Positions 8,886-19,808 of a stretch of DNA of 64,000 bases are shown here, in pieces. Both the position numbers and the translations under genes were made by a program. The notes beneath the pieces were generated by a model. The model made no database searches. It had not been told where the DNA came from and worked only from the letters and a program-made list of their open reading frames with translations. Positions within the stretch are counted from its first letter, which is position 1. The number at the start of each line of letters is the position of its first letter. Origin of the DNA: Roseateles sp. (GTDB taxonomy: Bacteria; Pseudomonadota; Gammaproteobacteria; Burkholderiales; Burkholderiaceae_C); contig JAFALK010000015.1 in assembly GCA_019234295.1 (NCBI GenBank), forward strand, positions 1 to 64,000, given 5' to 3'.

Positions 8886-9067
8886 CCGACCCCATGACTC
8901 AGGTCAGTCGAGGAAACGGGTGGCAATCTGCATCCCGTCACTGAACGTGTTTCCAAGTTATCCGTTCGCGGGTTCTCCAGGGGCTTGGGCTGCGCACGCG
9001 GCATGTGGCTTACACTTCGGGATTCCCCGGTATTTACCACCCTGCTCAGTAGCGGAGACGACGACTC

Positions 9068-10321
9068 ATGTACCAGCACATCAAGGTGCCCGAAGGCGGG
9101 CAGAAGATCACCGTCAACAAGGACTTTTCGCTCAACGTCCCGAACAATCCGATCATTCCCTACATCGAGGGTGACGGAACCGGTTTCGACATCACGCCCG
9201 TGATGATCAAGGTGGTGGACGCTGCAGTGGCCAAGGCCTACGGCGGCGCCAAGAAAATCCACTGGATGGAGATCTACGCCGGCGAAAAGTCGACCAAGGT
9301 GTACGGCCCGGACGTGTGGCTGCCCGAAGAGACCCTTCAGGTCCTGCGCGACTACGTGGTCTCGATCAAGGGCCCGCTGACCACGCCCGTGGGCGGTGGC
9401 ATCCGCTCGCTCAATGTGGCGCTGCGCCAGGAACTGGACCTCTACGTCTGCCTGCGCCCCGTGCAGTACTTCGACGGCGTGCCCAGCCCGGTCAAGGAGC
9501 CGCACAAGGTGGACATGGTGATCTTCCGCGAGAACTCGGAAGACATCTATGCTGGCATCGAGTACGAAGCCGAGAGCGACAAGGCCAAGAAGCTCATCTC
9601 CTTCCTGCAGAACGAGTTCGGTGTCAAGAAGATCCGCTTCCCCGCGACTTCGGGCATCGGCATCAAGCCGGTGTCTCGCGAAGGCACGGAACGCTTGGTC
9701 CGCAAGGCCATCCAGTACGCGATCGACAACGACAAGCCCAGCGTCACGATCGTGCACAAGGGCAACATCATGAAGTTCACCGAGGGTGGCTTCCGTGACT
9801 GGGCGTATGCCTTGGCCCAGAAGGAATTCGGCGCCGAGCTGATCGACGGCGGCCCGTGGTGCAAGTTCAAGAATCCCAAGACGGGCAAGGAAATCACCGT
9901 CAAGGATTCGATCGCCGACGCTTTCCTGCAGCAGATCATCCTGCGCCCGGCCGAGTACTCGGTCATCGCCACGCTGAACCTGAACGGCGATTACATCTCC
10001 GACGCCCTGGCTGCACAGGTCGGTGGTATCGGCATCGCTCCGGGCGCCAATCTGTCGGACTCCGTCGCCATGTTCGAAGCCACGCACGGTACGGCTCCGA
10101 AGTACGCGGGCAAGGATTATGTGAACCCCGGTTCCGAGATCCTTTCTGCCGAAATGATGCTGCGCCACATGGGCTGGACGGAAGCTGCCGATGTGATCAT
10201 CAAGTCCATGGAGAAGTCCATCCTGAGCAAGAAGGTCACCTATGACTTCGCGCGCCTCATGGACGGTGCGACGCAGGTGTCTTGCTCCGCCTTTGGCCAG
10301 GTCATGATCGATCACATGTGA
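9068..10321 (+). CDS. icd: NADP-dependent isocitrate dehydrogenase
   Basis: 417 aa TCA-cycle enzyme that decarboxylates isocitrate to 2-oxoglutarate. Seen: [19 protein letters not shown], the phosphorylatable serine loop [20 protein letters not shown] (equivalent to Ser113 in E. coli, target of AceK), [19 protein letters not shown], and [19 protein letters not shown] with metal-binding aspartates. A GGAGA RBS lies about ten bases upstream of the ATG. A strong terminator follows the stop, so it is monocistronic. Confidence 0.97.
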   Translation: MYQHIKVPEGGQKITVNKDFSLNVPNNPIIPYIEGDGTGFDITPVMIKVVDAAVAKAYGGAKKIHWMEIYAGEKSTKVYGPDVWLPEETLQVLRDYVVSIKGPLTTPVGGGIRSLNVALRQELDLYVCLRPVQYFDGVPSPVKEPHKVDMVIFRENSEDIYAGIEYEAESDKAKKLISFLQNEFGVKKIRFPATSGIGIKPVSREGTERLVRKAIQYAIDNDKPSVTIVHKGNIMKFTEGGFRDWAYALAQKEFGAELIDGGPWCKFKNPKTGKEITVKDSIADAFLQQIILRPAEYSVIATLNLNGDYISDALAAQVGGIGIAPGANLSDSVAMFEATHGTAPKYAGKDYVNPGSEILSAEMMLRHMGWTEAADVIIKSMEKSILSKKVTYDFARLMDGATQVSCSAFGQVMIDHM

Positions 10322-10346
10322 GCGGCTGGCGCTCCTTGAAAAACGA

Positions 10347-10370
10347 AAAGGCCCCGCAAGGGGCCTTTTT
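10347..10370 (+). terminator. Rho-independent terminator of icd
   Basis: GGCCCC (10350-10355), loop GCAA, GGGGCC (10360-10365), then TTTTT. An A-run precedes the stem, so it may also serve the convergent cold-shock gene. Confidence 0.9.
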
Positions 10371-10387
10371 CATGGCGTGAGGCTTCT

Positions 10388-10624
10388 TCAGGCGGCTGGG
10401 TGACCCGCGTTCGAAATTCCCTCGAGTTGCACGATGTTTTGTGCCAGCTGGCCTTTTGGGCCTTGCACCAGATCGAAAGTCACTTGGCTCCCCTGCTTGA
10501 GGGTGCGGAAGCCTTCCATCTGAATCGCCGAAAAATGGGCGAACACGTCTTCGCCGCCCGCCTCCGGTTCAATAAAGCCAAATCCCTTGGCATCGTTGAA
10601 CCACTTCACCGTACCGTTTGCCAT
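10388..10624 (-). CDS. Cold-shock domain protein (CspA/CspD family)
   Basis: 78 aa single cold-shock domain. RNP1-like KGFGFIEPE and RNP2-like DVFAHFSAI motifs are present, beginning [17 protein letters not shown]. It binds single-stranded nucleic acid as an RNA chaperone. The ATG at 10624 is preceded by GGAGG at a good distance; an upstream in-frame ATG lacks an RBS. It sits between icd and clpS-clpA, a neighbourhood where CspD-like genes often occur, but cold or stationary-phase control cannot be read from sequence. The last 18 residues extend beyond the minimal domain. Confidence 0.93.
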   Translation of the reverse strand: MANGTVKWFNDAKGFGFIEPEAGGEDVFAHFSAIQMEGFRTLKQGSQVTFDLVQGPKGQLAQNIVQLEGISNAGHPAA

Positions 10625-10862
10625 AACACCTCCATCCCTCATGGCGACTACACAACTATGAATTGTTGAGATTTGTCAAATGGAAGTCAAATTAGGGGGT
10701 CCCCGGAACGGGTCTTCCCGGATTTCTTGATTTATGTCCCGATTTGGGCTGGTTCGGAGACTGTGGATTTTGTCCGGCACAAGGGCTTGCAATCGCTTGC
10801 GCAGGCTCCAGGTGGGGTGATGCATTCAGGCGCTCTCAAGGGGCGCTCAGTAGAATTGGCAC

Positions 10863-11219
10863 ATGCCCGATACCCCTTCCCAGCCGCCCATTCCTCCCGG
10901 ACAGCCTCCGGGCCAGGAAGAGGGTGGCGGCGCGACCACGGTCGAGCGCCAGACTCAGAAAACCGAACCGCCGCGCCTGTATCAGGTGTTGATGCTGAAC
11001 GACGACTTCACGCCCATGGAGTTCGTGGTGATGGTTCTGCAGGAATATTTCCGGCATGACCTCGACACGGCAACTCAAATCATGCTCAAAATCCACCATG
11101 AGGGGCGTGGAGTCTGCGGAGTCTTCACAAAAGACGTCGCAGCAACCAAGGTGGAACTGGTTTCGGCCGCTGCCCGGCGAGCCGGACACCCCCTGCAGTG
11201 CATTATGGAGGCCGCATGA
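10863..11219 (+). CDS. clpS: ATP-dependent Clp protease adaptor (N-recognin)
   Basis: 118 aa. ClpS binds N-degron residues (Leu, Phe, Trp, Tyr) and hands substrates to ClpA. Seen: [20 protein letters not shown] (the conserved LNDDFTPM segment with the substrate pocket), [19 protein letters not shown] and the [12 protein letters not shown] terminus. The first 35 residues are a Pro/Gly/Gln-rich flexible arm. Its stop overlaps the clpA start (ATGA). Confidence 0.96.
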   Translation: MPDTPSQPPIPPGQPPGQEEGGGATTVERQTQKTEPPRLYQVLMLNDDFTPMEFVVMVLQEYFRHDLDTATQIMLKIHHEGRGVCGVFTKDVAATKVELVSAAARRAGHPLQCIMEAA

Positions 11220-13528
11220 TTGCGCAAGAGCTTGAAGTCAGCCTGCACATGGCGTTTGTAGAAGCGCGCCAGCAGCGCCACGAGTTCATCACCGTGGAAC
11301 ACTTGCTGATGGCCTTGCTGGACAACCCCTCGGCCGCCGAGGTGCTGCGTGCCTGCTCAGCGAACCTGGACGATCTGCGCAAGTCGCTCGCCCAGTTCAT
11401 CCGGGATAACACGCCCACCGTTGGCGGCACCGACGAGGTGGATACCCAGCCGACGCTCGGTTTCCAGCGCGTGATCCAGCGCGCCATCATGCACGTGCAG
11501 AGCACGGGCAACGGCAAGAAGGAGGTGACCGGCGCCAACGTGCTGGTGGCCATCTTCGGCGAGAAGGACTCACACGCCGTCTACTACCTGCACCAGCAGG
11601 GCGTGACTCGGCTGGACGTCGTCAACTACATCGCTCACGGCATCAAGAAGAGCGAACCGCCCGAGCCTCCCAAGGGCCAGGATGGGGCGCCCGGCAACGA
11701 GACCGAGCGCGAGGAAGCGGACACCGGTCAAGGCAAGGGTTCACCGCTGGAGCAGTTCACGCAGAACCTGAACCAGCTGGCCAAGGATGGCAAGATCGAT
11801 CCGCTGATCGGCCGTGAGCTCGAAGTCGAGCGCGTGGTTCAGGTGCTGTGCCGTCGCCGCAAGAACAACCCGCTGCTGGTCGGCGAAGCCGGCGTGGGCA
11901 AGACAGCGATCGCCGAAGGCCTGGCCTGGCGCATCACCGAGGGCGACGTGCCCGAGGTGCTGGCCGATTCGGTCGTGTACTCGCTGGACATGGGCGCTCT
12001 GCTGGCCGGCACCAAGTACCGCGGTGACTTCGAGCAGCGCCTCAAGGCCGTGCTCAAGCAGCTCAAGGATCAGCCCCACGCCATCCTCTTCATCGACGAG
12101 ATCCACACCCTGATCGGTGCGGGCGCGGCCTCGGGCGGCACGCTGGACGCGAGCAACTTGCTCAAGCCGGCTCTGTCCAGCGGCCAGATGAAGTGCATCG
12201 GCGCGACGACCTTCACCGAGTACCGCGGCATCTTCGAGAAGGATGCGGCGCTGTCTCGCCGCTTCCAGAAGATCGATGTGGCCGAACCCTCGGTCGAACA
12301 GACCATTGAGATCCTCAAGGGCTTGAAGTCGCGCTTCGAGGAGCATCACAGCGTGAAGTACGCGCTCGGTGCCCTGCAGGCCGCTGCGGAGCTTTCGGCC
12401 AAGTACATCAATGACCGTCATCTGCCCGACAAGGCCATCGACGTGATCGATGAGGCGGGCGCCGCCCAGCGCGTGCTGCCCAAGAACAAGCAGAAAAAGA
12501 CGATCACGCGCAACGAGGTCGAGGACATCGTCGCCAAGATCGCGCGCATCCCGCCGGCGTCGGTGTCCAGCGACGACCGCAGCAAGCTCAAGAGCCTCGA
12601 CCGGGACCTCAAGAGCGTGGTCTTCGGCCAGGATCCGGCGATCGACGCGCTCGCCGCGGCCATCAAGATGGCTCGCTCGGGCCTGGGCAAGCCGGACAAG
12701 CCGATCGGCTCCTTCTTGTTCAGCGGCCCCACGGGCGTGGGCAAGACTGAAGTCGCCAAGCAGCTGGCCTACATCCTGGGCATCGAGCTCATTCGCTTCG
12801 ACATGTCGGAGTACATGGAGCGCCACGCCGTCAGCCGCCTGATCGGCGCGCCGCCGGGCTATGTGGGCTTCGACCAGGGGGGCCTGCTGACCGAGGCCGT
12901 GACCAAGAAGCCGCATGCGGTGCTCCTGCTCGACGAGATCGAAAAGGCGCATCCGGACGTATTCAATGTCTTGCTTCAGGTCATGGACCACGGCTCGCTG
13001 ACCGACAACAATGGACGCAAGGCCGACTTCCGCAACATCATCATCGTCATGACGACGAATGCAGGTGCGGAGACGATGAACAAGGCCACCATCGGCTTCA
13101 CGACCCAGCGCCAGCAGGGCGACGAGATGGCTGACATCAAGCGGCTGTTCACGCCCGAGTTCCGCAATCGGCTGGACGCCATCGTGTCCTTCCGTGCGCT
13201 GGACGAGGAGATCATCCTGCGCGTGGTCGACAAGTTCCTGCTCCAGCTCGAAAGCCAGCTGGCCGAGAAGAAGGTCGAGGTCACGTTCACGGACAACTTG
13301 CGCAAGCACCTGGCCAAGAAGGGCTTCGATCCGCTGATGGGCGCTCGCCCCATGCAGCGCCTGATCCAGGACACCATCCGTCGCGCCCTGGCCGACGAGT
13401 TGCTGTTCGGGGATCTGGTCGACGGCGGCCGACTGACGGTGGACGTGGACGAGGCCGGCGAGGTCAAGCTCGACATTCAGCCGGCCAAGCGCGACAAGCC
13501 CAAGGCAGAGCCTGCAACGGCTGACTAA
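11216..13528 (+). CDS. clpA: ATP-dependent Clp protease ATP-binding subunit
   Basis: 770 aa double-AAA+ unfoldase. The N-terminal Clp-N domain (residues 1-140) is followed by AAA1 with Walker [10 protein letters not shown] and AAA2 with [12 protein letters not shown], Walker B-like [20 protein letters not shown] and the terminal D2-small region ([20 protein letters not shown]). It unfolds ClpS-delivered and SsrA-tagged substrates into ClpP. The ATG at 11216 overlaps the clpS stop by four bases; a frame extension upstream of it lies within clpS. It overlaps mtfA tail to tail by four bases. Confidence 0.97.
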   Translation: MIAQELEVSLHMAFVEARQQRHEFITVEHLLMALLDNPSAAEVLRACSANLDDLRKSLAQFIRDNTPTVGGTDEVDTQPTLGFQRVIQRAIMHVQSTGNGKKEVTGANVLVAIFGEKDSHAVYYLHQQGVTRLDVVNYIAHGIKKSEPPEPPKGQDGAPGNETEREEADTGQGKGSPLEQFTQNLNQLAKDGKIDPLIGRELEVERVVQVLCRRRKNNPLLVGEAGVGKTAIAEGLAWRITEGDVPEVLADSVVYSLDMGALLAGTKYRGDFEQRLKAVLKQLKDQPHAILFIDEIHTLIGAGAASGGTLDASNLLKPALSSGQMKCIGATTFTEYRGIFEKDAALSRRFQKIDVAEPSVEQTIEILKGLKSRFEEHHSVKYALGALQAAAELSAKYINDRHLPDKAIDVIDEAGAAQRVLPKNKQKKTITRNEVEDIVAKIARIPPASVSSDDRSKLKSLDRDLKSVVFGQDPAIDALAAAIKMARSGLGKPDKPIGSFLFSGPTGVGKTEVAKQLAYILGIELIRFDMSEYMERHAVSRLIGAPPGYVGFDQGGLLTEAVTKKPHAVLLLDEIEKAHPDVFNVLLQVMDHGSLTDNNGRKADFRNIIIVMTTNAGAETMNKATIGFTTQRQQGDEMADIKRLFTPEFRNRLDAIVSFRALDEEIILRVVDKFLLQLESQLAEKKVEVTFTDNLRKHLAKKGFDPLMGARPMQRLIQDTIRRALADELLFGDLVDGGRLTVDVDEAGEVKLDIQPAKRDKPKAEPATAD

Positions 13529-14280
13529 GCCGGGTCGTAGTAGGACGAGAGCAGCCGGTACAAAGCCGGCTGTTCCTTTTGGAGCGCCTCGGGCGCGACG
13601 AAGAAGGCTTCGCTGGCGACAGCGAAGAACTCCTCGAGGCTTTCGGCACCGTAGGCATCGATGCAACTGGCTGCACCGCGATCCACGCGGCGGCAATAGC
13701 GCTGCCATACGGGCTCGATCACATCGATCCATTGCTGGCGCGCTGCGCTGCTGGGCAGCAGCGGCACTCCGTCGGCCACGCCATCGCGCATATCCAGCAC
13801 ATGGGCGAATTCATGGATCACGACGTTGAAGACGACGCCCGATTCAGCTCCACCTTCCTGCACGGCTGACCAGGCAAGCATCAAGGGCCCGCCATCCATG
13901 GCTTCGCCGGCCAATTCCTGCACATACTCGTGGACGATGCCATCCTCGTCCACGAACTCGCGCTCAGCCTGCACCTCACCGGCGTGCATGACGATGCCCA
14001 CGAAGCCGTCGTAGCAGGAGAGACCAAGCTTGAGGATGGGCAAGCAGGCCTGGGCGGCCACGGCCAACGCGACCTCGTCGCTGACTTCGAATCCGCGAAC
14101 GCCGTGGAATTCCTTGCTCGCCAGAAAGAGTGAAGACAGACGGCGCAATTCGCTCAGCTGCGTCTCATCGCGTCTGGCCAGGAAAGGATAGCTCTCCAGC
14201 GTCCTTTGCCACAGCGCGTCGGGAATCGCATGGCGCTCCAGGGCTTGCGCCTCCCGGCGCTTGCGCAGCCAGCCGAACAT
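13525..14280 (-). CDS. mtfA: M90-family zinc metallopeptidase, MtfA-like
   Basis: 251 aa. The zinc motif HEFAHVLDMRDG gives HExxH with a downstream Glu-containing AESLEEFFAVASEAFF segment providing the third ligand region, as in MtfA (Mlc titration factor, aminopeptidase activity). FGWLRKRR starts the protein, and Trp/Pro-rich stretches match the family. The ATG follows directly after the lpxH stop, so it is translated from the same mRNA. Whether an Mlc partner exists is unknown. Confidence 0.9.
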   Translation of the reverse strand: MFGWLRKRREAQALERHAIPDALWQRTLESYPFLARRDETQLSELRRLSSLFLASKEFHGVRGFEVSDEVALAVAAQACLPILKLGLSCYDGFVGIVMHAGEVQAEREFVDEDGIVHEYVQELAGEAMDGGPLMLAWSAVQEGGAESGVVFNVVIHEFAHVLDMRDGVADGVPLLPSSAARQQWIDVIEPVWQRYCRRVDRGAASCIDAYGAESLEEFFAVASEAFFVAPEALQKEQPALYRLLSSYYDPA

Positions 14281-15036
14281 CTAGGCGAGCGGAATGCGCC
14301 GCAGTCCCGCTTGGCGCAGTCGGAGGACCTCAGCCCGCGGCGGCTCGCCCTCGCAATCCCAGTCGCTGAGCACATGGCGCGCGAGGCCGGGCGCCAGATC
14401 GTGCCGGCCCGGCCGGTGGGTGTGGCCGTTGATCATGACCTGGCTGCGGCTCGCTTCGAGCCATTCGATGCACGCCTTCGCATCGAGATCGGCCCACAGC
14501 TCTTCCGAAGCCTGCTTCATCCGGCTGGCCGCCCGCATCTGCTGGCCAATGGCGCGGCGCTCGGAAAGTGGCTTGGTCATGAGGCCGGCCTGCCACGCAG
14601 GATGACGCACCTGGGCGCGAAAGGCCTGGTACTTGCTGTCTTCCAGGCACAGCGCATCGCCGTGCGTCAGCAGCCAGCGCTGACCGAAGGCCGTGAGCAC
14701 GGTGGGATCCGCGAGGCCCTGCATGCCGCAGTCGGCCAGCATGTCTGGGCCGACGAGGAAGTCGCGGTTGCCCGCCATGAAGAAGAGCTTCAGGCGCTCG
14801 CTGGCCTGGCGCAGCATGGCCACACACTGCGCCTCGAAGGGGTCGAAGCGCGCGTCGTCGCCAACCCAGACCTCGAAGATGTCGCCGAGCAGCACCACCG
14901 CTTCGGCAGCAGTTTCCTCAAGGTGGGCGGCCAATGCCGCCAAGGTCTTGGGCGTATCCGGCGAAAGATGCAGGTCCGAGATGAAATCGATGCGCCGCCA
15001 TTGGGGCGGCGCGACGAGTTCGCCGAACTCAGGCAA
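14281..15036 (-). CDS. lpxH: UDP-2,3-diacylglucosamine diphosphatase
   Basis: 251 aa metallophosphoesterase that makes lipid X in lipid A synthesis at the inner membrane face. Motifs: DFISDLHLS (metal-binding D and H), [25 protein letters not shown] and the C-terminal GHTHRP. There is no ATG at the proper position; TTG at 15036, with GAGAAGG nine bases upstream, gives a family-length protein and overlaps the ppiB stop by eight bases. TTG at 15042 is an alternative. Rare start plus overlap suggests translational coupling to ppiB. Confidence 0.9.
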   Translation of the reverse strand: MPEFGELVAPPQWRRIDFISDLHLSPDTPKTLAALAAHLEETAAEAVVLLGDIFEVWVGDDARFDPFEAQCVAMLRQASERLKLFFMAGNRDFLVGPDMLADCGMQGLADPTVLTAFGQRWLLTHGDALCLEDSKYQAFRAQVRHPAWQAGLMTKPLSERRAIGQQMRAASRMKQASEELWADLDAKACIEWLEASRSQVMINGHTHRPGRHDLAPGLARHVLSDWDCEGEPPRAEVLRLRQAGLRRIPLA

Positions 15037-15532
15037 GCTCAACGGCCTTCTCGATGATGACGGCTTCCAGCGGCACGTCGTCATGGAAGCCCGATCGGCC
15101 GGTCTTGACCTTCTCGATCTTGTCCACGACGTCCTTGCCTTCGACGACGCGGCCGAAGACGGCGTAGCCCCAGCCGGAAGGGCTCTCGCTCTTGAAATTG
15201 AGGAAGCCGTTGTCGGTGCTGTTGATGAAGAACTGAGCGGTGGCCGAGTGCGGCGCATTGGTGCGTGCCATGGCGACCGTGTAATGGTCGTTCTTCAGCC
15301 CGTTGTTGGCCTCATTTTGGATCGGAGCATCGGTGTCCTTCTGGCGCATGCCGACTTCCATGCCGCCGCCCTGGACCATGAAGCCCTTGATCACGCGGTG
15401 GAAGATCGTGCCGTCGTAGTGGCCCTTGCGGACATAGGCGAGGAAGTTCTCGGTCGAGGCCGGCGCCTTCTCATCGTCGAGTTCGAGCTTGATCAGGCCA
15501 TGGTTGGTATGCAGTTCGACGAACTTGCTCAT
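15029..15532 (-). CDS. ppiB: Cytoplasmic cyclophilin-type peptidyl-prolyl isomerase
   Basis: 167 aa cyclophilin without a signal peptide. Catalytic-core segments: [16 protein letters not shown] (with the catalytic Arg), [20 protein letters not shown] and [18 protein letters not shown]. It catalyses cis-trans isomerisation of X-Pro bonds. Its start overlaps the stop of the secreted paralogue by four bases (ATGA), and its 3' end overlaps the lpxH start. Confidence 0.95.
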   Translation of the reverse strand: MSKFVELHTNHGLIKLELDDEKAPASTENFLAYVRKGHYDGTIFHRVIKGFMVQGGGMEVGMRQKDTDAPIQNEANNGLKNDHYTVAMARTNAPHSATAQFFINSTDNGFLNFKSESPSGWGYAVFGRVVEGKDVVDKIEKVKTGRSGFHDDVPLEAVIIEKAVELA

Positions 15533-16086
15533 TGCTGTTTCTCCACAGTGGCTTTGTTGATGATGACGGGGGTCGTCGGCAGGTTTTCGAAGGCGCCGTT
15601 GGCGACGGTGGGGATGTCGCGAATCTTGTCGATGACGTCCATGCCTTCGATGACCTGGCCGAAGACGGCGTAGCCCAGACCATCCCGCGCGTTGGCGGCG
15701 TCCAGGAAGGGGTTGTCCACCACGTTGACGAAGAACTGCGCCGTGGCCGAGTTCGGGTCGCCCGTGCGCGCCATCGCGATCGCGCCGCGCACATTGAGCA
15801 GGCCGTTGTTCGACTCGAGAGGAATCGGCGCCTTCGTCGGCTTTTGCTTCAAATCTCGCCCGTAGCCACCGCCCTGGACCATGAAGGTCGGGATCACGCG
15901 ATGGAAGACGGTGCCGCTATAAAAACCGGCCTTCACGTATTGCAGGAAGTTGGCCACCGTCTTCGGTGCTTTCTCGGCGTCCAGTTTGACCCGGAAGTCG
16001 CCCTCAGAGGTCGAGAACTTGACGACCTGGGCTTGGCTGGCCGCGCCGACCAGCAGTGCAGCGAGCAGCAAAGAGATCTTTTTCAT
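15529..16086 (-). CDS. ppiA: Periplasmic cyclophilin-type peptidyl-prolyl isomerase
   Basis: 185 aa. A signal peptide (residues 1-19, [19 protein letters not shown]) precedes a cyclophilin domain with [36 protein letters not shown] and [18 protein letters not shown]. It is a periplasmic counterpart of the adjacent ppiB product; the two probably arose by duplication. ATGA overlaps join it to both neighbours, giving a five-gene run from 16613 to 13525. Confidence 0.93.
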   Translation of the reverse strand: MKKISLLLAALLVGAASQAQVVKFSTSEGDFRVKLDAEKAPKTVANFLQYVKAGFYSGTVFHRVIPTFMVQGGGYGRDLKQKPTKAPIPLESNNGLLNVRGAIAMARTGDPNSATAQFFVNVVDNPFLDAANARDGLGYAVFGQVIEGMDVIDKIRDIPTVANGAFENLPTTPVIINKATVEKQQ

Positions 16087-16613
16087 CAGGGAGCGGGGTT
16101 GGGGGAGGGGATGAGAACCAGCGCCTGTGTTGCCTTCAGTTTTTGCGCGAGGGCAGCGCTCGGCGCGGGCAGGGCGGCTTGTGAGCGTTCATAGGCGCGC
16201 AGGGCCAGGCGGAGCAGCAGATCGCCCAGGTTTTCCTGGGCCTGTGCGTGGTCGGGCTGCAGTCGAAGGGCCTGCTCCAGGTCGGCGCGCGCCTGGTCGA
16301 GCTGGCCTTTGCCGGCATGCAGGACGGCCAGATTGTTGTACGGATCGGCCAGGTCTGGGAAATCTTGGGTGAGCGCGGTGAATATCTGCTCTGCGACATC
16401 GGTCTGGTGCAACTCCATCCGATAGACGCCCAGGGCGAACCGCAGCTTGAGATCGTCGGGCGAGCGTTTCAGCTCGGCCTCGACCGTGGCCACGGCTTCC
16501 TGGCGGTGCCCGGCGAGCCACTGGCCCTGGGCCTGATCCAGCGGCACAGTCACAGCTTGCGCCAGAGCGCTGAAAAGCATCGCGACGGTGAGGAGAAGAG
16601 GGCGGTACATCAT
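16086..16613 (-). CDS. Secreted TPR-repeat protein
   Basis: 175 aa. The signal peptide ([20 protein letters not shown]) is followed by three TPR-like repeats between residues 25 and 145 ([60 protein letters not shown]). TPRs mediate protein contacts; the partner is unknown, though overlap with the cyclophilin gene hints at an envelope folding or assembly role. Two adjacent in-frame ATGs (16613, 16610) are possible starts. It is divergent from cysS and shares a 159-base intergenic region with it. Confidence 0.8.
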   Translation of the reverse strand: MMYRPLLLTVAMLFSALAQAVTVPLDQAQGQWLAGHRQEAVATVEAELKRSPDDLKLRFALGVYRMELHQTDVAEQIFTALTQDFPDLADPYNNLAVLHAGKGQLDQARADLEQALRLQPDHAQAQENLGDLLLRLALRAYERSQAALPAPSAALAQKLKATQALVLIPSPNPAP

Positions 16614-16649
16614 GGTGGAAAGCCTGTGTCGCGCCGAATCCGCGCGACC

Positions 16650-16676
16650 TTGGCGGCAGGGGCCTGCCGCTATACT
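16650..16676 (+). promoter_or_regulatory. Candidate sigma70 promoter for cysS
   Basis: TTGGCG at 16650-16655 and TATACT at 16671-16676 with a 15-base spacer, about 97 bases upstream of the cysS ATG. The spacer is short, so the -35 assignment is tentative; the -10 box is good. Confidence 0.45.
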
Positions 16677-16772
16677 GGCCCGCATTCTAAGGTCGGCCAC
16701 AAAGCCCCCTTCTCTGCAGTTCTCTCTCTGCTGTTTCGCGTGCGCATCACGCGGCGGCTCTGCCTCTCCGAC

Positions 16773-18143
16773 ATGTCCCTGCGCATCTACAACTCGCTGG
16801 CCCGCGCGGTTCAGCCCTTCGCTCCCATCGACCCAGGCCATGTGCGCATGTACGTGTGCGGCATCACGGTCTACGACCTCTGCCACATGGGGCATCTGCG
16901 CATGAACATGGCCTTCGACGTGATCTACCGCTGGCTGCGTGCCGCGGGCTTCGAAGTCAACTACACGCGCAACATCACAGACATCGACGACAAGATCATC
17001 AAACGCGCGGTCGAGCGCGGCATCACCATTCGCCAGCTGACCGACGAGATGTCGGCGGCCATGCATGCTGACTTCGCCGCGGTGGGGCTGCTCAAGCCGA
17101 CGCACGAGCCTCGTGCTACGGACTACGTGCCGCAGATGCTCGACATCATCGGCAAGCTCGAAGCCAAGGGGCTCGCCTACCGGGCCAGTAGCGGCGACGT
17201 GAACTACGCCGTGCGCAGGTTCCCAGGCTACGGCAAGCTCTCGGGCAAGAGCCTGGACGACTTGCGCGCCGGCGAGCGAGTGGCAGTGGACGACGGCAAG
17301 CTCGATCCGCTGGACTTCGTGCTTTGGAAGTCCTCCAAGACTGAGGAGCCGGCCGAGGCCAAGTGGCCCAGTCCTTGGGGGGAAGGCCGCCCGGGCTGGC
17401 ATATCGAATGCTCGGCCATGAGTTGCGCCCTGCTTGGTGAGAGCTTCGACATCCACGGCGGTGGCGCCGACCTGCAGTTCCCGCACCACGAGAACGAAAT
17501 CGCCCAGAGCGAGGGCGCGGGCTTTGGCTTCGCGCGCTACTGGCTGCACAACGGCTTCCTGAATGTTGACGGCGAGAAGATGTCCAAGAGCCTGGGCAAT
17601 TTCTTCACCATCCGCGACGTGCTGCAGAAGTTCGACGGCGAGACGCTGCGCTTTTTCATGCTGCGTACGCACTACCGTCGGCCCTTCAATTTCAGCGACG
17701 CCCACCTCGAAGACGCTCGCACGGCCTTGACCCGCCTGTACACCGCGCTGGATGCCGTGGCGCCCGCCGAGGTGATGCTCGACTGGAGTCAGCCCCAGGC
17801 CGCCGCCTTCAAGGCCGCCATGGACGAAGACTTCGGTACGCCCGGCGCGCTGGCGGTACTTTTTGATCTGGCCAACGAAGTCAACCGCGACCGCTCGCCA
17901 GACAAGGCCGGCCTGCTCAAGGTACTGGCCGGCGTGCTGGGCTTACTCCAGCAAGAGCCCCGCGCCTATCTGCAGGCGGGCTCCGGCCTGGATGCCGCCG
18001 CGATCGAGGCGCAGATCGCCGCACGCGCCGCCGCCAAGGCCGCCAAGGATTTCGCCGGCGCCGACCGCATCCGCGCAGAACTGTTGGCCCAGGGCATTGT
18101 CCTCAAAGACTCCGCCGCAGGCACGACCTGGACGAAGGCCTGA
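16773..18143 (+). CDS. cysS: Cysteinyl-tRNA synthetase
   Basis: 456 aa class I synthetase. The HIGH-equivalent is HMGH within [20 protein letters not shown] (zinc-binding Cys in VCGITVYD); ECSAMS and [15 protein letters not shown] supply further zinc ligands, and [11 protein letters not shown] is the KMSKS loop. Length is normal. The ATG at 16773 gives [11 protein letters not shown], matching the family start; the frame continues upstream without homologous sequence. The glycosylase gene begins two bases after its stop. Confidence 0.97.
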   Translation: MSLRIYNSLARAVQPFAPIDPGHVRMYVCGITVYDLCHMGHLRMNMAFDVIYRWLRAAGFEVNYTRNITDIDDKIIKRAVERGITIRQLTDEMSAAMHADFAAVGLLKPTHEPRATDYVPQMLDIIGKLEAKGLAYRASSGDVNYAVRRFPGYGKLSGKSLDDLRAGERVAVDDGKLDPLDFVLWKSSKTEEPAEAKWPSPWGEGRPGWHIECSAMSCALLGESFDIHGGGADLQFPHHENEIAQSEGAGFGFARYWLHNGFLNVDGEKMSKSLGNFFTIRDVLQKFDGETLRFFMLRTHYRRPFNFSDAHLEDARTALTRLYTALDAVAPAEVMLDWSQPQAAAFKAAMDEDFGTPGALAVLFDLANEVNRDRSPDKAGLLKVLAGVLGLLQQEPRAYLQAGSGLDAAAIEAQIAARAAAKAAKDFAGADRIRAELLAQGIVLKDSAAGTTWTKA

Positions 18144-18144
18144 C

Positions 18145-18813
18145 GTGGCGCGCGCAAACGAAGCGGGCGCTTCGCCCGATGGCTTCACGCCGGATTACTG
18201 GGACGAGGCCTGCCGTCACCTGATCAAACGCGACCGGGTGATGAAGAAGCTCATCCCGCAGTTCGCTGAGGCCCGGCTGCAGAACAAGGGCGACGCTTTC
18301 ACGACCCTGGCCCGCGCCATCGTCGGTCAGCAGATTTCCGTCAAGGCGGCGCAGGCTGTTTGGCTGCGCTTCGTCGGCCAGCTCAGCGAACCGAACGACA
18401 AGGTCCTGCCTGCCGCGGTGCTGACCCAGACCGTCGAGGTCCTGCGCAGCGCCGGGCTCTCCGTGCGCAAGGTCGAATATCTCCAGGATCTGGCGCGGCA
18501 TTTCGAGGCCGGCAACGTCCATCCCAAGCAGTGGGCCAGCATGGACGACGAGGCGATCATCGAGGAACTCGTCGCCATCCGCGGCATCGGCCGTTGGACC
18601 GCGGAAATGTTCCTGATCTTCCACTTGATGCGCCCGAACGTGCTTCCGCTGGATGATATTGGCCTGATCAAGGGAATTAGCGACAATTACTTCTCCGGAG
18701 AGCCGGTTTCGCGTGCAGAAGCGCGTGAAGTGGGGGACGCGTGGGCCCCCTACCGCTCGGTGGCCACATGGTACATTTGGCGCAGCCTCGATCCCCTACC
18801 GGTGGATTACTGA
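18145..18813 (+). CDS. HhH-GPD DNA-3-methyladenine glycosylase (AlkA-like)
   Basis: 222 aa. The helix-hairpin-helix motif is LVAIRGIGRWTAEMFLIFHL, and the catalytic Asp lies in LPLDDIGLIKGI, as in AlkA-type glycosylases that excise alkylated bases. LARAIVGQQISVKAAQAVWL is the conserved segment preceding it. It lacks the N-terminal AlkA domain, so it is the short single-domain version. The start is GTG, one base after cysS, implying operon expression. accA follows after 23 bases. Confidence 0.9.
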   Translation: MARANEAGASPDGFTPDYWDEACRHLIKRDRVMKKLIPQFAEARLQNKGDAFTTLARAIVGQQISVKAAQAVWLRFVGQLSEPNDKVLPAAVLTQTVEVLRSAGLSVRKVEYLQDLARHFEAGNVHPKQWASMDDEAIIEELVAIRGIGRWTAEMFLIFHLMRPNVLPLDDIGLIKGISDNYFSGEPVSRAEAREVGDAWAPYRSVATWYIWRSLDPLPVDY

Positions 18814-18836
18814 GCTCTTCCTGAGCACCCATCCAG

Positions 18837-19808
18837 ATGAGCAAAAAACATTTTCTCGAATTCGAGCAGCCGATCGCTGAGCTCGAAACCAAGATCGAAG
18901 AGCTGCGCTACGTGCAGAGCGAGTCTGCCGTCGACATCACTGAAGAGATCGACCGGCTCTCCAAGAAGAGTCAGCAGCTGACCAAAGAGGTCTACGCCAA
19001 CGTGGCGCCTTGGCAGGTCTACCAGATTGCCCGCCACCCGCAGCGCCCGCAGACCCTGGACTACTGCGCCGAGGTCTTCACGGAGTTCCAGGAACTGCAC
19101 GGCGACCGTCACTTTGCCGATGATGCTGCCATCGTCGGCGGCCTCGCCCGCTTCAACGGCCAGCCCTGCGTTGTCGTCGGCCATCAGCGCGGCGCAGACG
19201 CCAAGGAGCGCACGCTGCGCAACTTCGGCATGCCCCGCCCGGAAGGCTATCGCAAGGCCTTGCGCCTGATGAAGCTGGCCGAGAAGTTCGGCCTGCCTGT
19301 CTTCACCTTCATCGACACGATGGGTGCCTATCCTGGCATCGGTGCCGAGGAGCGTGGCCAGTCGGAGGCGATCGGCCGCAACATCTTCGAGATGGCGCAA
19401 CTGGAAGTGCCCATCATCGCCACCGTCATCGGCGAAGGCGGCTCGGGCGGCGCCCTGGCCATCGGCGTTGCCGACCAGGTGCTGATGCTGCAGTTCTCGG
19501 CCTATTCCGTCATTTCTCCCGAAGGCTGCGCTTCCATCCTTTGGAAGAGCAGCGAACGTGCAGCCGATGCTGCCGACGCCCTGGGCATCACCGCCCATCG
19601 CCTCAAGGCCATGGGCCTGGTGGACAAGATCGTCAGCGAACCGGTGGGTGGTGCCCATCGCGATGGCAAGCAGATGGCGTCCAACCTCAAGCGCGCTCTC
19701 GGCGAGGCGCTGCGCCAGGTCAGCGACCTGAAGCCCGCCGCCCTGCTGGAGCGCCGTTACGAGCGCCTGCAGGCCTATGGCCGATTCGGCGACACCAAGT
19801 CCCGCTGA
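18837..19808 (+). CDS. accA: Acetyl-CoA carboxylase carboxyltransferase subunit alpha
   Basis: 323 aa, standard AccA length. The N-terminal helical hairpin ([18 protein letters not shown]) precedes the carboxyltransferase core: [40 protein letters not shown] and [19 protein letters not shown]. With AccD it transfers carboxyl from biotin to acetyl-CoA, the first committed step of fatty-acid synthesis. Its last 32 bases overlap the proposed tilS start. Confidence 0.97.
   Translation: MSKKHFLEFEQPIAELETKIEELRYVQSESAVDITEEIDRLSKKSQQLTKEVYANVAPWQVYQIARHPQRPQTLDYCAEVFTEFQELHGDRHFADDAAIVGGLARFNGQPCVVVGHQRGADAKERTLRNFGMPRPEGYRKALRLMKLAEKFGLPVFTFIDTMGAYPGIGAEERGQSEAIGRNIFEMAQLEVPIIATVIGEGGSGGALAIGVADQVLMLQFSAYSVISPEGCASILWKSSERAADAADALGITAHRLKAMGLVDKIVSEPVGGAHRDGKQMASNLKRALGEALRQVSDLKPAALLERRYERLQAYGRFGDTKSR

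Noticed and set aside
8519-10315. 598-codon open frame on the minus strand across icd
   Set aside because: It is antisense to the conserved icd gene and its sequence is the complement of icd codons; only its last part (8519-8885) carries real, Fnr-derived signal.
11741-13732. 663-codon open frame antisense to clpA
   Set aside because: A by-product of GC-rich codon use in clpA; no domain or RBS.
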